A stretch of 64,000 nucleotides of DNA from Petrolisthes cinctipes (Eukaryota; Arthropoda; Malacostraca; Decapoda; Porcellanidae), in NCBI GenBank assembly GCA_033782935.1, contig JAWQEG010002505.1, positions 50,081-114,080 on the forward strand. Reading direction: 5' to 3'. Below the pieces are notes generated by a model, which was not told the DNA's origin, did not search any database, and was given only the letters and a program-made list of their open reading frames with translations. Every line of letters starts with the position of its first letter. Position 1 is the first letter of the stretch. The position numbers and the translations under genes were made by a program. Of this stretch, positions 48,301-58,745 are shown piece after piece.

Positions 48301-48430
48301 ATGAGTGAAACACCCCAAGAAATGCTTGATTGCCCTAGATTTTACATATTTTAGCCTTACCCTAAATGTTACCCTAAGGAGGGTCAAAATACCCTAAAAT
48401 GGGGTATTTTACCCTAAAGTGGAAGCACTG
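45372..48430 (-). mobile_element. hAT DNA transposon, full-length structure
   Basis: 3,059 bp with 12-bp terminal inverted repeats CAGGGCTTCCAC and CAGTGCTTCCAC (one mismatch) and an 8-bp target duplication GCGATGTG (45364-45371 and 48431-48438), the hAT hallmarks. The target is Gyp-B gag. Subterminal regions hold several CCCTAAA motifs on both sides. It encodes one transposase. Confidence 0.92.
46264..48126 (-). pseudogene. hAT transposase with BED finger; one stop and a lost catalytic Asp
   Basis: One frame of about 620 codons. The N-terminus has a BED-type finger: CAIC upstream of ATG 48126 (FCAICMTDISCGKSEIMRH, needing about 25 codons before the ATG), then HASSQRH. The RNase H-like core has SVIIDETTDRS, then FCSHTTNVMMG where hAT proteins have Asp in place of this His, RWLS, and the C-terminal dimerisation segment FPNLKVVMSTILSLPFSTAPVERFFSK. 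A TAA at 47134-47136 (LAYM*FLAYN) interrupts the frame. The missing Asp and the stop suggest an inactive protein. The real start is unclear because a stop lies 25-30 codons upstream of ATG without another ATG. Confidence 0.82.
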
Positions 48431-48438
48431 GCGATGTG

Positions 48439-48794
48439 TCGAATTCGCACATAGAAGTCACTAAATGATTCCCCCTGTTTCTGCTTACAGTTCAGTTGGA
48501 GTTCTTGATGTGTTCCTGCAGCTCGTTTAAGACCTCATCTATTGTCTTGTCAGTGTTGGGTGTGATGCTAAGAGTGTGCTCTAGAATTTGCTTAGTTTCT
48601 AGGGTCAGACACATTCGCATCTGTATCAGTTGCTTCTCCCTTGGCAGCTTAGGTAAGTTCACCATTACAGCATAGTCTTCCCACCGACGACGCCATTCTC
48701 TGAACACCTGGAATGTAGCATCAGCACGAAGGGGCGGTGGGTTCTGTGTGATGGCCTTCTGTGGTAGAGGTGGGAGAGGGGCATTGTGTACGTG
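48439..48794 (-). pseudogene. Gyp-B copy 2 gag N-terminal part
   Basis: Shows MFREWRRRWEDYAVMVNLPK, EKQLIQMRMCLT and DEVLNELQEHIKNS, matching 21990-22230 of copy 1. The sequence before TTCTGTGGTAGAGG is missing: gag joins the LTR at a shared CCCCTCTCC, a microhomology deletion. Confidence 0.75.
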
Positions 48795-49071
48795 TTGCCC
48801 TGCCGAGCTCGTGAGCTAATCAAAAGCATTGTGGGTAATGCGTTGTTGCCATGTGTGTATCTAGGCAGTGTTGCTTTATTAAGTGATACACACATGTGTA
48901 ATACAGTTATATCAACATATGTATGTACATGCATGATGAATACGTATTATATGTCTGAAAGTATGAGAGGGTAGATTAAAGTGCATATGCAATATGGGTA
49001 CTGTTCCATACTTAGCACCACTGTATGAACGTGCTAGCGGTGCGGGAGTTTGAATGTTTCTCGTATCTACA
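48795..49071 (-). repeat. Gyp-B copy 2 5' LTR, partial
   Basis: In element orientation it begins TGTAGATACGAG at 49071 and matches 24846-24956 joined to 27698-27870. Contains AATAAAGCAACACTG (possible polyadenylation signal). Confidence 0.75.
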
Positions 49072-49189
49072 GAACTCAACATCTCTCTTGTTATTAACAA
49101 AATATAATATGTTAGGTGTTTGTTTTGGCACACAATGTCTGCCAACCTCTCTCTCCCACTGCCAATTTTACCCCACTATTGGGTATGGT

Positions 49190-50460
49190 CATCTTTGACT
49201 ACACTAAACTGGAGCAGGTCAAGCAAAACAACACCCCTGGCCTAGAATCCGTTCAACACTTTGCCCAGTTCTGCATTTAATTGGTAGGGATCCTAGTGAT
49301 ATCCGTCATGACCTACTCACACCTCTTCACACCTACTCATTACCTCCAGTTTGGACTAGAGTCACCCCAACTATCACATACACACCTCATAGTAAACACA
49401 AGGACCGTCCGCCATTCCTTACACAATTTTCCATACTAGAAACACTCTCAGAAGCCTCTAAGCAATTTCTTGCCCCTCTACTTCATGTTTACACTGATGG
49501 CTCCATACTGGCGACTGGTAAAGCATGGACTGCCTGCATTGCATTCAACTCTGGCTCTCCTACCTTCTCAACGTCACATCGCCTCACTGATTGAAGTAGC
49601 AGTACCCAGTGTAAACTGTCTGCCATAAATTTCAGCTCTTGTCTACCTCAGCACTGAAGGAATATCTGGTCTCATTATTAGCGACTCACAGGCAGCCTTA
49701 GCCCTTATTCGTAGTCCTCCTTCCAATGTCTCCCTTCTCATCTCCTCCTTACATCACCATATCCATCTTGCCACCACCCATGGCCTTTGTGTCTCTTTCA
49801 TCTGGATCCTTGCTCGTGTAGGTCATGACCCACACGACCAGGTATATAGACTTGTCAAAACTGCCTGCCACCTGTCACAACCTACTGTACACCTCCCAAT
49901 CAGTTTAGTGAAAATAATTCAGCGTGATGAAACACAAGAGGACTTGGAACTCCGTACTGATGCTGAACAACATAACAGTTTCTCCATCCCTCACTATGAC
50001 TGGTATCGTGCAGTGGGACACCTATATGGTAGGAGTCCCACCCTCACTCGCCGCTGTGATGTAGCCGTTGTTCGCATCCGTATGGGATACCGCTCCAGGT
50101 GGGAGGTTGCTAGGCGGCCGACCGCAGGCCAGACAATGTGCGAACTCTGTCAAGCTCCCAACTTTCGCACACAATTAGACACTACGTCATTTATTGTCCC
50201 TCAATAGACCACTTCAGACCCTCTCACCTAATGTATCGAGATATGTAATGACTATTTAATTAACCAGCAAGATGTATTAGAAAACATTTTCATTATATTT
50301 CCCGAGTTTCTCAACTCCAAGCAATGTCAGTTTGTAATGCTTACATTTAAGTTGTATGTTAGACTATCTTAAGGCTTGGGGAATATAATTCTCTTGGCTT
50401 TGGGATGACAATTATTGTATAATCTTTATTTATTATATAACTTTTTTTTTTTTGCAACGT
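49190..50460 (+). pseudogene. LINE 3' region: RNase H and C-terminal motif, degenerate
   Basis: HVYTDGSILATGK (about 49488-49526) marks RNase H. Several frameshifts follow, with SDSQAALALI and FIWILAR still readable. The last segment (49908-50207) gives QHNSFSIPHYDWYRAVG, VAVVRIRMGYRSRWEVA and CELCQAPN, then HYVIYCPSIDHF in another frame, the C-terminal Cys/His motif. A 3' UTR and poly(T)-rich end follow near 50440-50455. Same broad type as the RNase H fragment at 40480. Confidence 0.7.
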
Positions 50461-50489
50461 TATTACTCTCACTGCAGTTTTCTTATATA

Positions 50490-50969
50490 CAGGGTGATTC
50501 AGCATCCCATGCATTAAATTGAATAATGACCTACTTGGAAAATTATAAGCAAAATGTCTCTATGATGAAATGTGGAATTATACAGAATTTAGCTGTTACA
50601 ATACATTTTATGATACTGTATAAAGGAAGGCGAAAACTGAAGAGAAACCCACCTATATTTTGTACATACAGTACTTATTCATTGATCACTACAGTGTACT
50701 TATTTTTGCTACAATCGAAAGAATATGTTCAAAGTGGTGTTTGTTCATCTGCAACACATTCTATTCCTGTACTACAAACATCTGAAACATATCCTCAGAA
50801 ATCTAGGTGAGTTTTCCTTCCCTTTTTGCCTTCCTTTATACAGTATCATAAATGTATTGTAACAGCTAAACTCTGTATAATTCCACATTTCATCATAGAG
50901 ACATTTTTGCTTAGAATTATCCAAGCAGGTCATCATTCAATCTAATGCATGGAATGCTGAATCACCCTG
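50490..50969. mobile_element. Long-TIR MITE, TA-flanked (Tc1/mariner-like)
   Basis: 480 bp with about 145-bp terminal inverted repeats at over 90% identity by eye, starting CAGGGTGATTCAGCAT. TA dinucleotides flank it (50488-50489 and 50970-50971). Only about 190 bp separate the arms and no transposase is encoded. Confidence 0.85.
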
Positions 50970-50999
50970 TATATGTGTAGGCCTACAGTATATCTATGT

Positions 51000-51002
<3 letters not shown>

Positions 51003-51035
<33 letters not shown>

Positions 51036-51037
51036 GA

Positions 51038-51101
<64 letters not shown>

Positions 51102-51165
51102 TTAATATTAATTATTATTATTATTATTATTATTATTATCATTATTATTATTATTATAATATATT
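51003..51165. repeat. (AAT)n-(ATT)n palindromic microsatellite
   Basis: (AAT)n to about 51104 is followed by (ATT)n to about 51160, so the two halves can pair as one hairpin. Asn- or Ile-repeat reading frames are artefacts. Confidence 0.95.
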
Positions 51166-51429
51166 AATAATATTTTTTTTTATATGAGGGCAGCCATAGG
51201 CTGAAAATATACATACAATTTAAAAGAAATGCATCAAATAAAAATATTTATACATATAAATATACATATACATATGCAATGAAAAAGGTGATGATGAGTG
51301 TGATGGGGATTCTGAGTGTCGATGGATTGTTTAACAAGTTTACATTGCAGGTATTGCACTCATTTTGTACCTTTCTGTAGTAACCCAAATCGGTTTCTGT
51401 TTGTTGTGGTGTCTCATGAGTGTGTCTGT
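51166..51429. other. Non-coding AT-rich spacer
   Basis: No gene recognised; contains ATATGAGGGCAGCCATAGG and AT-rich text. Confidence 0.4.
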
Positions 51430-52190
<761 letters not shown>

Positions 52191-52204
52191 TGAGGAACTT
52201 TTAA

Positions 52205-52359
52205 GAAATAGTATACTTCTGGTTAATTGGAGCACCTTCATTCCTCCAAAATATGCCAGGAAACAGGACTAGTGTACCAAAAATAATGATAGCCTGTTGT
52301 TGCTGGGAATAGTTTGGAAGAATCAGTAGCTCCAGATTTACCAATACTATACTGCCCCC
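52205..52359. mobile_element. TTAA-flanked MITE (inverted relative to 32761/39852)
   Basis: 155 bp with exact TTAA on both sides (52201-52204, 52360-52363). This is the best evidence for the family's target duplication. Confidence 0.8.
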
Positions 52360-52993
52360 TTAACTAAGTGCTAACTAAGAACTAACTCATATTGAAGAAC
52401 TAACTCATACTGAAACATCTTATTAGGGTCAGAGCTTACTAAGAACTAACTCATATTGAAGCATCTTATTAGGGTCAGAGCTTACTAAGAACTAACTCAT
52501 ACTGAAACTTCTTATTAGGGTCAGTGCTTACTAAGAACTAACTCATACTGAAACATATTATTAGGGCCAGAGCTTACCAAGAATTAACTCATGCTGAAAA
52601 ATCTTATTAGGGTCAGAGCTTACTAAGAACTAACTCATACTGAAACATCTTATTAGGGTCAGTGCTTACTAAGAACTAACTCATAATAAATGATTTTGAT
52701 AGGGTCAGTGATAAAAATCATTAACCAATACTGAAACATTTTATTAGGGTGAGTGCTAACTAATATTGAATCATTTTATTAGGGTCAGTGCTAAGAAAAA
52801 TCAACTAATATTTAGTAATACCATAAACCCAAAAGGATAGTCTTATTCAGTCAATTCAAACATTGCCAAAGTCATTCTTATTATAAATGTGCAGAAAAGA
52901 AAACTGTAACCTAATTGTCTCTCACCTTAAGGATCCGGTGATAGTTTTTGAGAATTGAAGGCTTCTGATTCCTCCTATCTGAGCTATGAAACA
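52360..52993. repeat. Inverted copy of CUB-downstream DNA
   Basis: Reverse complement of about 32380-32760 / 39410-39850. It includes at least eight units of AACTCATAYTGAAACATCTTATTAGGGTCAG, more than either direct copy. Confidence 0.8.
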
Positions 52994-53290
52994 AACATTG
53001 TTTTATTATATGAATTTGTTATGTACAACCAAAAAGTTAACATCTAGTTTATTATTTTTCCAACTGTCTTTACACATAAAAATAATTGTGAACAATTAAA
53101 AATAGTTTGACGCATTTATATGTCTAGTATATGATCACAAAATAAGCAGAACCATACACGCTTTTGTATTTATAATCAATACAATTATTGTTTTGTGTGA
53201 GTTTCGTGGAAAGCATCGCATGATCTGTGTGAATCTGTGTGAGAAATTAGGTAAAATCTGTGGGAAATTGGTTGCAGAGAAGTGGCAACA
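52994..53290. other. Unassigned insert ending in a hAT-like inverted-repeat end
   Basis: AT-rich, no gene. The right end AGAAGTGGCAACACTG resembles a hAT terminus (CAGTGTTGCCAC on the other strand), but no matching left end was found. Confidence 0.3.
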
Positions 53291-53960
<670 letters not shown>

Positions 53961-54093
53961 AAACATGTCAGGTCATCTATCTCATGGCCAAGGTATTCCT
54001 CGGCCATGGCTACACCGTCACTCACAGCATCTTGGAATATGGTCGGGCATCTTCTATGTTGTGAGTTAACGACGATGTAGGGGTATTTTCTTG

Positions 54094-54246
54094 ACGCGTC
54101 TGCGTGAGCCAGGATAATTAAACGAACAGCTGGACCCATCAGATCACCTCTGACAAAATCCAGACGTTTCTTGTGAACTCGAACCAAAGTCCATGCCTTT
54201 CGCAGTCCGTCACTATATCGACTCGGCCACAGCCTGCCCCACTAGA
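54094..54246 (-). mobile_element. tRNA-derived SINE (Ser/Leu-like head)
   Basis: Minus strand: A box TGGCCGAGTCG (54219-54229) and B box GGTTCGAGTTC (54175-54185), followed by a tRNA-unrelated body ending near GACGCGTC. The head resembles class II tRNAs. A second copy is at 63031-63183. Confidence 0.65.
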
Positions 54247-54348
54247 TCACGACACTTAACATATACACACACGTTACTATCTAAAGTGAACACCTTATAC
54301 CGTCACTCACAGCACCTTGGACTATAGTGTATGTGTTGGTGACGATAT

Positions 54349-54606
54349 TAGTGCATTTGTCGCGGCTTCTAGCCGCTTAAATTGTATTTATTGGTTGTGA
54401 AACCAGCACAGCTGGATTGCTATAGAATACGCCCCTTCTCAAGCCCAGGCCCCGTATAGGCATAATCTGGGTTGGAAGGGTCTATTCCGTGACGATCATC
54501 AGAAGTAAATAAAAATTCAAATCTGGCGCTGTACTGATAGTGGAGCCACCTCGTGGTGGCGTGGTGAGGTATTAAGCCCCTCCTCCGCTGAATACCGCTC
54601 GGTCAC
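54349..54606. repeat. Left inverted terminal repeat of DIRS-like element
   Basis: Outer end TAGTGCATTTGTCGCGGC; from about 54397 on it is the reverse complement of the right repeat. The variant TTGGTTGTGAAACC distinguishes this end from the right one. Confidence 0.85.
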
Positions 54607-54665
54607 TCCAATGAGAAAGGAAGAAGTGAATGCCTGCCGCATCGGGAGGTGGGTGGGTCAGTCAA

Positions 54666-54768
54666 AGCTGTGCTGGTTTCACAACCAATAAATACAATTT
54701 AAGCGGCTAGAAGCCGCGACAAATGCACTATTATTGGTATAGTGAAACCAGCACAGCTGGATTGCTAT
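54666..54768. repeat. Internal complementary region of DIRS-like element
   Basis: 54666-54729 is the exact reverse complement of 54350-54413 (left outer end, TTGGTTGTG variant). 54731-54768 is the exact reverse complement of 61477-61514 (right outer end, TTGGTATAGTG variant). The two lie back to back, as expected for a region that templates the joining of both ends during replication. Confidence 0.85.
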
Positions 54769-54839
54769 GCATGCGATGCGGTAGGTGGGAGGTGAGGTGG
54801 ATGCATTCACGTGCTAGTTAAGAGCGGTTGAGAGCGGAG

Positions 54840-55265
54840 AGCAGGAAAGGTAACCGAGCAGGGTGAGGTTGAAGCTAAAGCAACCCCCAACACTGGCTAG
54901 GTGAGTAGTCGTGGTGGGGGTGTAGTAGCTTATCCCATATTACCCGTAGACCATTCTGTTATAGACCAGAATTGTTACTCAGCTAAAGTCTTTATAGGCA
55001 GACTCGAGGGGTCGGGTCTAGGAGAGGAGGGGGAGGGGTGACCCTAGCCGTGACCCTGGGCCCCCCCCCCATCATAAAAGGTAACCGAGCTAAGGTGAGG
55101 CTGAAGCTAAAGCAACTTCCAACAATGGCTAGGGAACTAGCTGTGGTGGAAGTGTTGTAATAGCTTATAATAAAATATATATACCGTAGACTATTCTTTA
55201 ATAGACCAGAATTGTTAACCAACTAAAGTCTTTATAGGCAGACTCGAGGGGTCAGGTACAGGAGA
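54840..55265. repeat. Tandem ~235-bp repeat in DIRS-like element, with poly(C)
   Basis: GGTAACCGAGC...GAAGCTAAAGCAAC ... AGACCAGAATTGTTA ... TATAGGCAGACTCGAGGGG occurs at 54846-55016 and 55079-55250. A diverged third copy is at 56030-56165. Poly(C) runs follow each copy (55060, 55274, 56180). Confidence 0.8.
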
Positions 55266-55405
55266 GGGGATGCCCCCCCCCCCCCTTTGTTATTAAAATC
55301 CTCTGAGCTAGGGCTATGGCCCCGGCTCAGGTCATGCGATCCCGAGGGGATGAAGGAGGACACAAGGATGCAGTAATCCTGTGTTTAATATATATATCCA
55401 GTCAC

Positions 55406-56084
55406 TCATCCGATTGACCTAGGGAAAAGAGGGTTACCGGACCTAGAGTTGTAGAAGAGGTGGTCTGGAGAAGCCCCTCTCGTCGCCTCCACGTATGTAG
55501 TAAACGTGTGGACTGGACAGAGGGGGTGGAAACTTCCAGCCCTCATGAACGAGGGTACTGCGAGAGGGCCAATCCTGTCGTCAGCCTGCTCGTTCTTAGC
55601 CAGGAAAGCGGGAGAGGGGGGGATAGTTAAAGAAGTAAGGTTAGGGCTTACAGATGAAAAGGCTGTGTAACGGGTAAGGGCTGCCAACTGAGAGGCCCTG
55701 TACCCTGTAGCTAAGGGGAGCAGGAAGAGAGCTTTCTGGAGGAGGTGACAAACCTCCAGAGGAACCCCCTCGAAGGTCAGGTAGGAAAAGGACGCGGTGA
55801 AGGGCCAGGAGGGAGTCTGGGCCCGCCATTCTCCCGGCCCTAGTCCCCGTGTTACGAAAGGAGGCAAGGGCGGGGGAGTTTTGGGGGCGGGCAGAGGCGG
55901 GTGTCTCCCGACACAGCTCAGCCCCGGGGCGGCACACACCGCACGCCAAAGGGTCGTAACCCTTGGGCGTGAAGCAGGGTGCGTGAGGCGAACAGTGGAG
56001 GTGGCCGACCATCGTAAAACGATTTCCCAAAGCTAGGGTGGTAGCTGCTGTGGAAGGGTTGTTACGCATATAATTTATTATCAT
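55406..56084 (-). pseudogene. Tyrosine recombinase fragment (DIRS type)
   Basis: Minus-strand frame 55939-55406 shows LLQKALFLLPLATGYRASQL, whose Arg fits the first catalytic Arg region of DIRS recombinases, then LTIPPSPAFLAKNEQADDR, LCPVHTFTTYVEAT and DHLFYNSRSGNPLFP. These match the order of the family's catalytic domain. The terminal HxxR and Tyr segment is not found downstream; only a loose GSHDLSRG follows. Upstream sequence in a second frame (56084-55641) appears to carry the preceding part, implying a frameshift near 55900. It would circularise or integrate element DNA. Not functional as seen. Confidence 0.7.
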
Positions 56085-56249
56085 TATATACGGACAACTT
56101 TCTGTTAAAACCAGAAAGTGTTACAAGTCGTAAGTCTTTAAAGACACCCTCGAGGGGATAGGCCAGGGGGTCGAGGACCCCCCCCCCCCCATTTTTGTTG
56201 TTAGGGTCCTCCGAACCTAGGCTATGGCCTAGGTTCGGGTAAAATATCC

Positions 56250-57015
56250 CGAGAGGAGAAAAGAAACACCAAGATGTTCTAAACATGAGACTGTACAGAA
56301 TGGAGATGACGTAAGGGATGACTGGTGACGGAAGGTAAGTCGTCCGACCTTTTCCATTCGGGCGCACCCTCCCCTTTTTCTGTCTCCCGCGGGGACCCTG
56401 TGGTAAGGTGGGCGGAGTCCCCATTGCAACACAGGGGGTGAGGGAGAGCGAGTGGAACAGATACCTCGTCCTGAAAGATGTGGTGGATGTCCCGCCCCCC
56501 CCCCAGATCCCGTACCCGCTCCACCGCGGGGACTCGGAGAGAGCAGGTCCAGGAACGGGTCCCGCCGCCTCCACCATGGTAGGTGGGGAAGGGCGCGTGG
56601 CCTACGGACAAACCAAAAAGTTCGTCCGCTTCCCGCTTCACTAGCCCGTCGTGCCTCCTCACCCAAACCTCTGGTTGAGAAGGATCGGGAGACTACGCAC
56701 CCGTCTGACCTCCTCTGAAGAGTGAGTCCAGGACGAAGGAAGAAAGGCCCAAGAGTAGGGAAGGTACCCGTCGTCCACAGGATGAGGCGACGGGAAAGGG
56801 GGAGGAGAGGCAGCCAGCTCCTCCGCCAGGGTGCACCTCGGGGACTCAAGACCCAGAGAGATTGGGGGAACGGGAATGGCTCCAAAATCCCCCGGTGGAC
56901 TCGAGTCCCCTACCGGCGACGCGGCAGGGAAGGTGAGAAGGGCGGGTTCAGGAACGGGTACCGTTGCAATAGTGGGGCTGTGGGGTGGCACATAATTGGC
57001 TGGCTCCCCCACTAG
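56250..57015 (-). pseudogene. Proline/Arg/Gly-rich gag-like ORF of DIRS-like element
   Basis: Frame 57012-56659 (MGEPANYVPPHSP..., LPYSWAFLPSSWTHSSEEVR) appears to continue in the frame of 56662-56279 (RHDGLVKREADELFGLSVG). The position upstream of the recombinase suits the ORF1 of DIRS elements, but I recognise no domain. Composition is GC-rich, unlike the flanks. The call is an inference from order. Confidence 0.35.
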
Positions 57016-57860
57016 GGAATGAGGCGAACCTTAAATCTCACGAGGCTGTCTGGGACAGTGTCGAGAGTGTAACGCCAGGACCGTCCTGAGCACTAATACA
57101 AGGCATCGACCAGGGTAAGCCGAAGCCCCAATATCCCCTCGCCCCCATCCCCTAAGTGGAATGCGTGCGATGAAAGGTTAAGGACGTAGTTAAGAAGCCC
57201 CCACTGAGTGAGTATGGTGTACAAGACACAAATCTTGCTGCTCCATGTCTCCCTGTTATGGGGATACAAAACAGGTGATCCGAGGCGAGGACTAGGGTAG
57301 CTGTAATATCATCCTTGAGAGCTTGGACATGACACCAAGAGTGACATGTGCAGCTTGGTAGGACGGTAGGCAACAACCGGAGCCGTATAGTTTATCAAAG
57401 GTTTGTTTGAATTTGGTAAGGACCACCGTGAGGTGAGGAAACTACTTTGAAAACTTCCCAGCCAAGCAGAACAGAAGACTGGTGGGTCAAGCAGTTACCT
57501 GACATGTCTGGGGAGGCAAAGCTAAACTATGAATAAACAAACTTTTGTGGGAATTTATGGGGGACCAACAGTTGCCCCACCGCTGGAAGACATACCTCAA
57601 TTGAAATCCTACGTCAGCACAGGGTAGGGTGTCTCGTTCTTGGTAAAGAATGATTGACGTTTCGGAGAACCCTGGTGACCACCTGCGAATCATTACGGGA
57701 AAAGAGGGACGTAAAAACGTCACTGTCAGGGAGGCCAGTGACTGGAAAAACCTCCGAGTTTGAGTGTTGTTACAGCTCTGAGAACGTTTTGAAACGTTAT
57801 CGCATTCGCTCTCCTATTTCCCTCACGCGGCAAAGAGGCCGTGTGTTATAAACTCTCATG
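57016..57860. other. DIRS-like element, unassigned internal DNA
   Basis: No RT, RNase H or methyltransferase motif could be read in any frame. A 78-codon minus-strand frame at 57487-57723 has no recognised domain. Confidence 0.4.
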
Positions 57861-57879
57861 AACTAGCTGCCGTAGGCTG

Positions 57880-58745
57880 AGTCCCCGGTACCCCCTAGGC
57901 TGGGACCCCAGGTTCAGGTCCAGCTAGCCACTAGGTTCAAGTCCAGGTAGCCACTAGGTTCAGGTCCAGGTAGCCCCTAGGCTGAGGACCATGTCGCACT
58001 AGGTTGAGCCCCGGGTAGCACCCTAGGTTGTGCATAGGTAGCGCCTTGGCTGAGCCCGAGGTAGCCCCTAGGTTGTGCACAGGTAGAACCTTGGCTGTGG
58101 TCGAAGCCTAGCTGGCTAGGTCCCAGCAGGCCTCTCAGTCAGTACCCTCCCGGGTTGTTGGTTGAGCGGGTCCTGCTATTGGTGCTAGGTTGTGCATAGG
58201 CAGCACCTAGATAGTAGAGGAGACTGGCTGGCCAGGTCCTCGCAGGCTTGTCAGTCAGTACCCTACCGGGTCCTTGGCTGAGCGGGTCCTGCTCTTGGCC
58301 CTAGGTTGTGCATGGGTAGAACCCTAGCTGGCCAGGTCTTAACAGGTTTATCAGTCGGGACCCTACCGGGTCCTTGGCTGAGCGGGTCCTGCTGTTGGCA
58401 CTAGGTTGTGCATGGGTAGCACCCTAGGCTGTGGTAGGAGCCTAGCTGGCTAGGTCCTAGCAGGCTTGCCCGTTAGTACCCCACCGGGTCCTGGGCTGAA
58501 AAGGTCCTGTTCTTGGCACTAGGTTGTGCCTGGGTAGCCCCCTAGCTGGCCAGGTCCTAGCAGGTTTGTCAGTTAGTACCCTACCGGGTCCTTGGCTGAG
58601 AGGGACCTGCTCTTTGGTACTAGGTTGTGCATGGGTAGGTCCCTAGGCTGTGGTCGGAGCCTAGTTGGCAGGGACCTGCAGGTTCGTCAGTCGGTACCCC
58701 ACCGGGTCCTTAGCTGAGGAGGACCTGCATTTGGTGCTACGCTTG
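57880..58745. repeat. ~100-118-bp tandem repeat inside the DIRS-like element
   Basis: Units carry CTAGGTTGTGCATGGGTAG, AGCCTAGCTGGC, AGGTCCTAGCAGG and CAGTACCCTACCGGGTCC. The first motif recurs at 58185, 58301, 58401, 58519 and 58620, spacing 100-118 bp. The left part (57890-58020) consists of shorter CCAGGTAGCCACTAGGTTCA units. Confidence 0.85.

Larger units (their letters stand above)
40855..49071 (-). mobile_element. Gyp-B copy 2 with two nested insertions
   Basis: Minus-strand gypsy element: 5' LTR 48795-49071 (3' part lost), gag 48440-48790 and 44960-45371, protease 44493-44920, integrase 40855-42130. RT and RNase H are deleted between protease and integrase (near 42130-42160), at a different point from copy 1. 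It is interrupted by an LTR element (42331-44492) and a hAT transposon (45372-48430). The 3' LTR is absent. Confidence 0.8.

Noticed and set aside
48290..48425. Interstitial telomere-like CCCTAAA repeats
   Set aside because: Motifs are spaced irregularly and lie just inside hAT ends; a tandem telomeric array is absent.
40480..50345. One LINE split by Gyp-B copy 2
   Set aside because: Both LINE fragments (40480 and 49190) contain the start of RNase H, so they overlap and must come from two copies.
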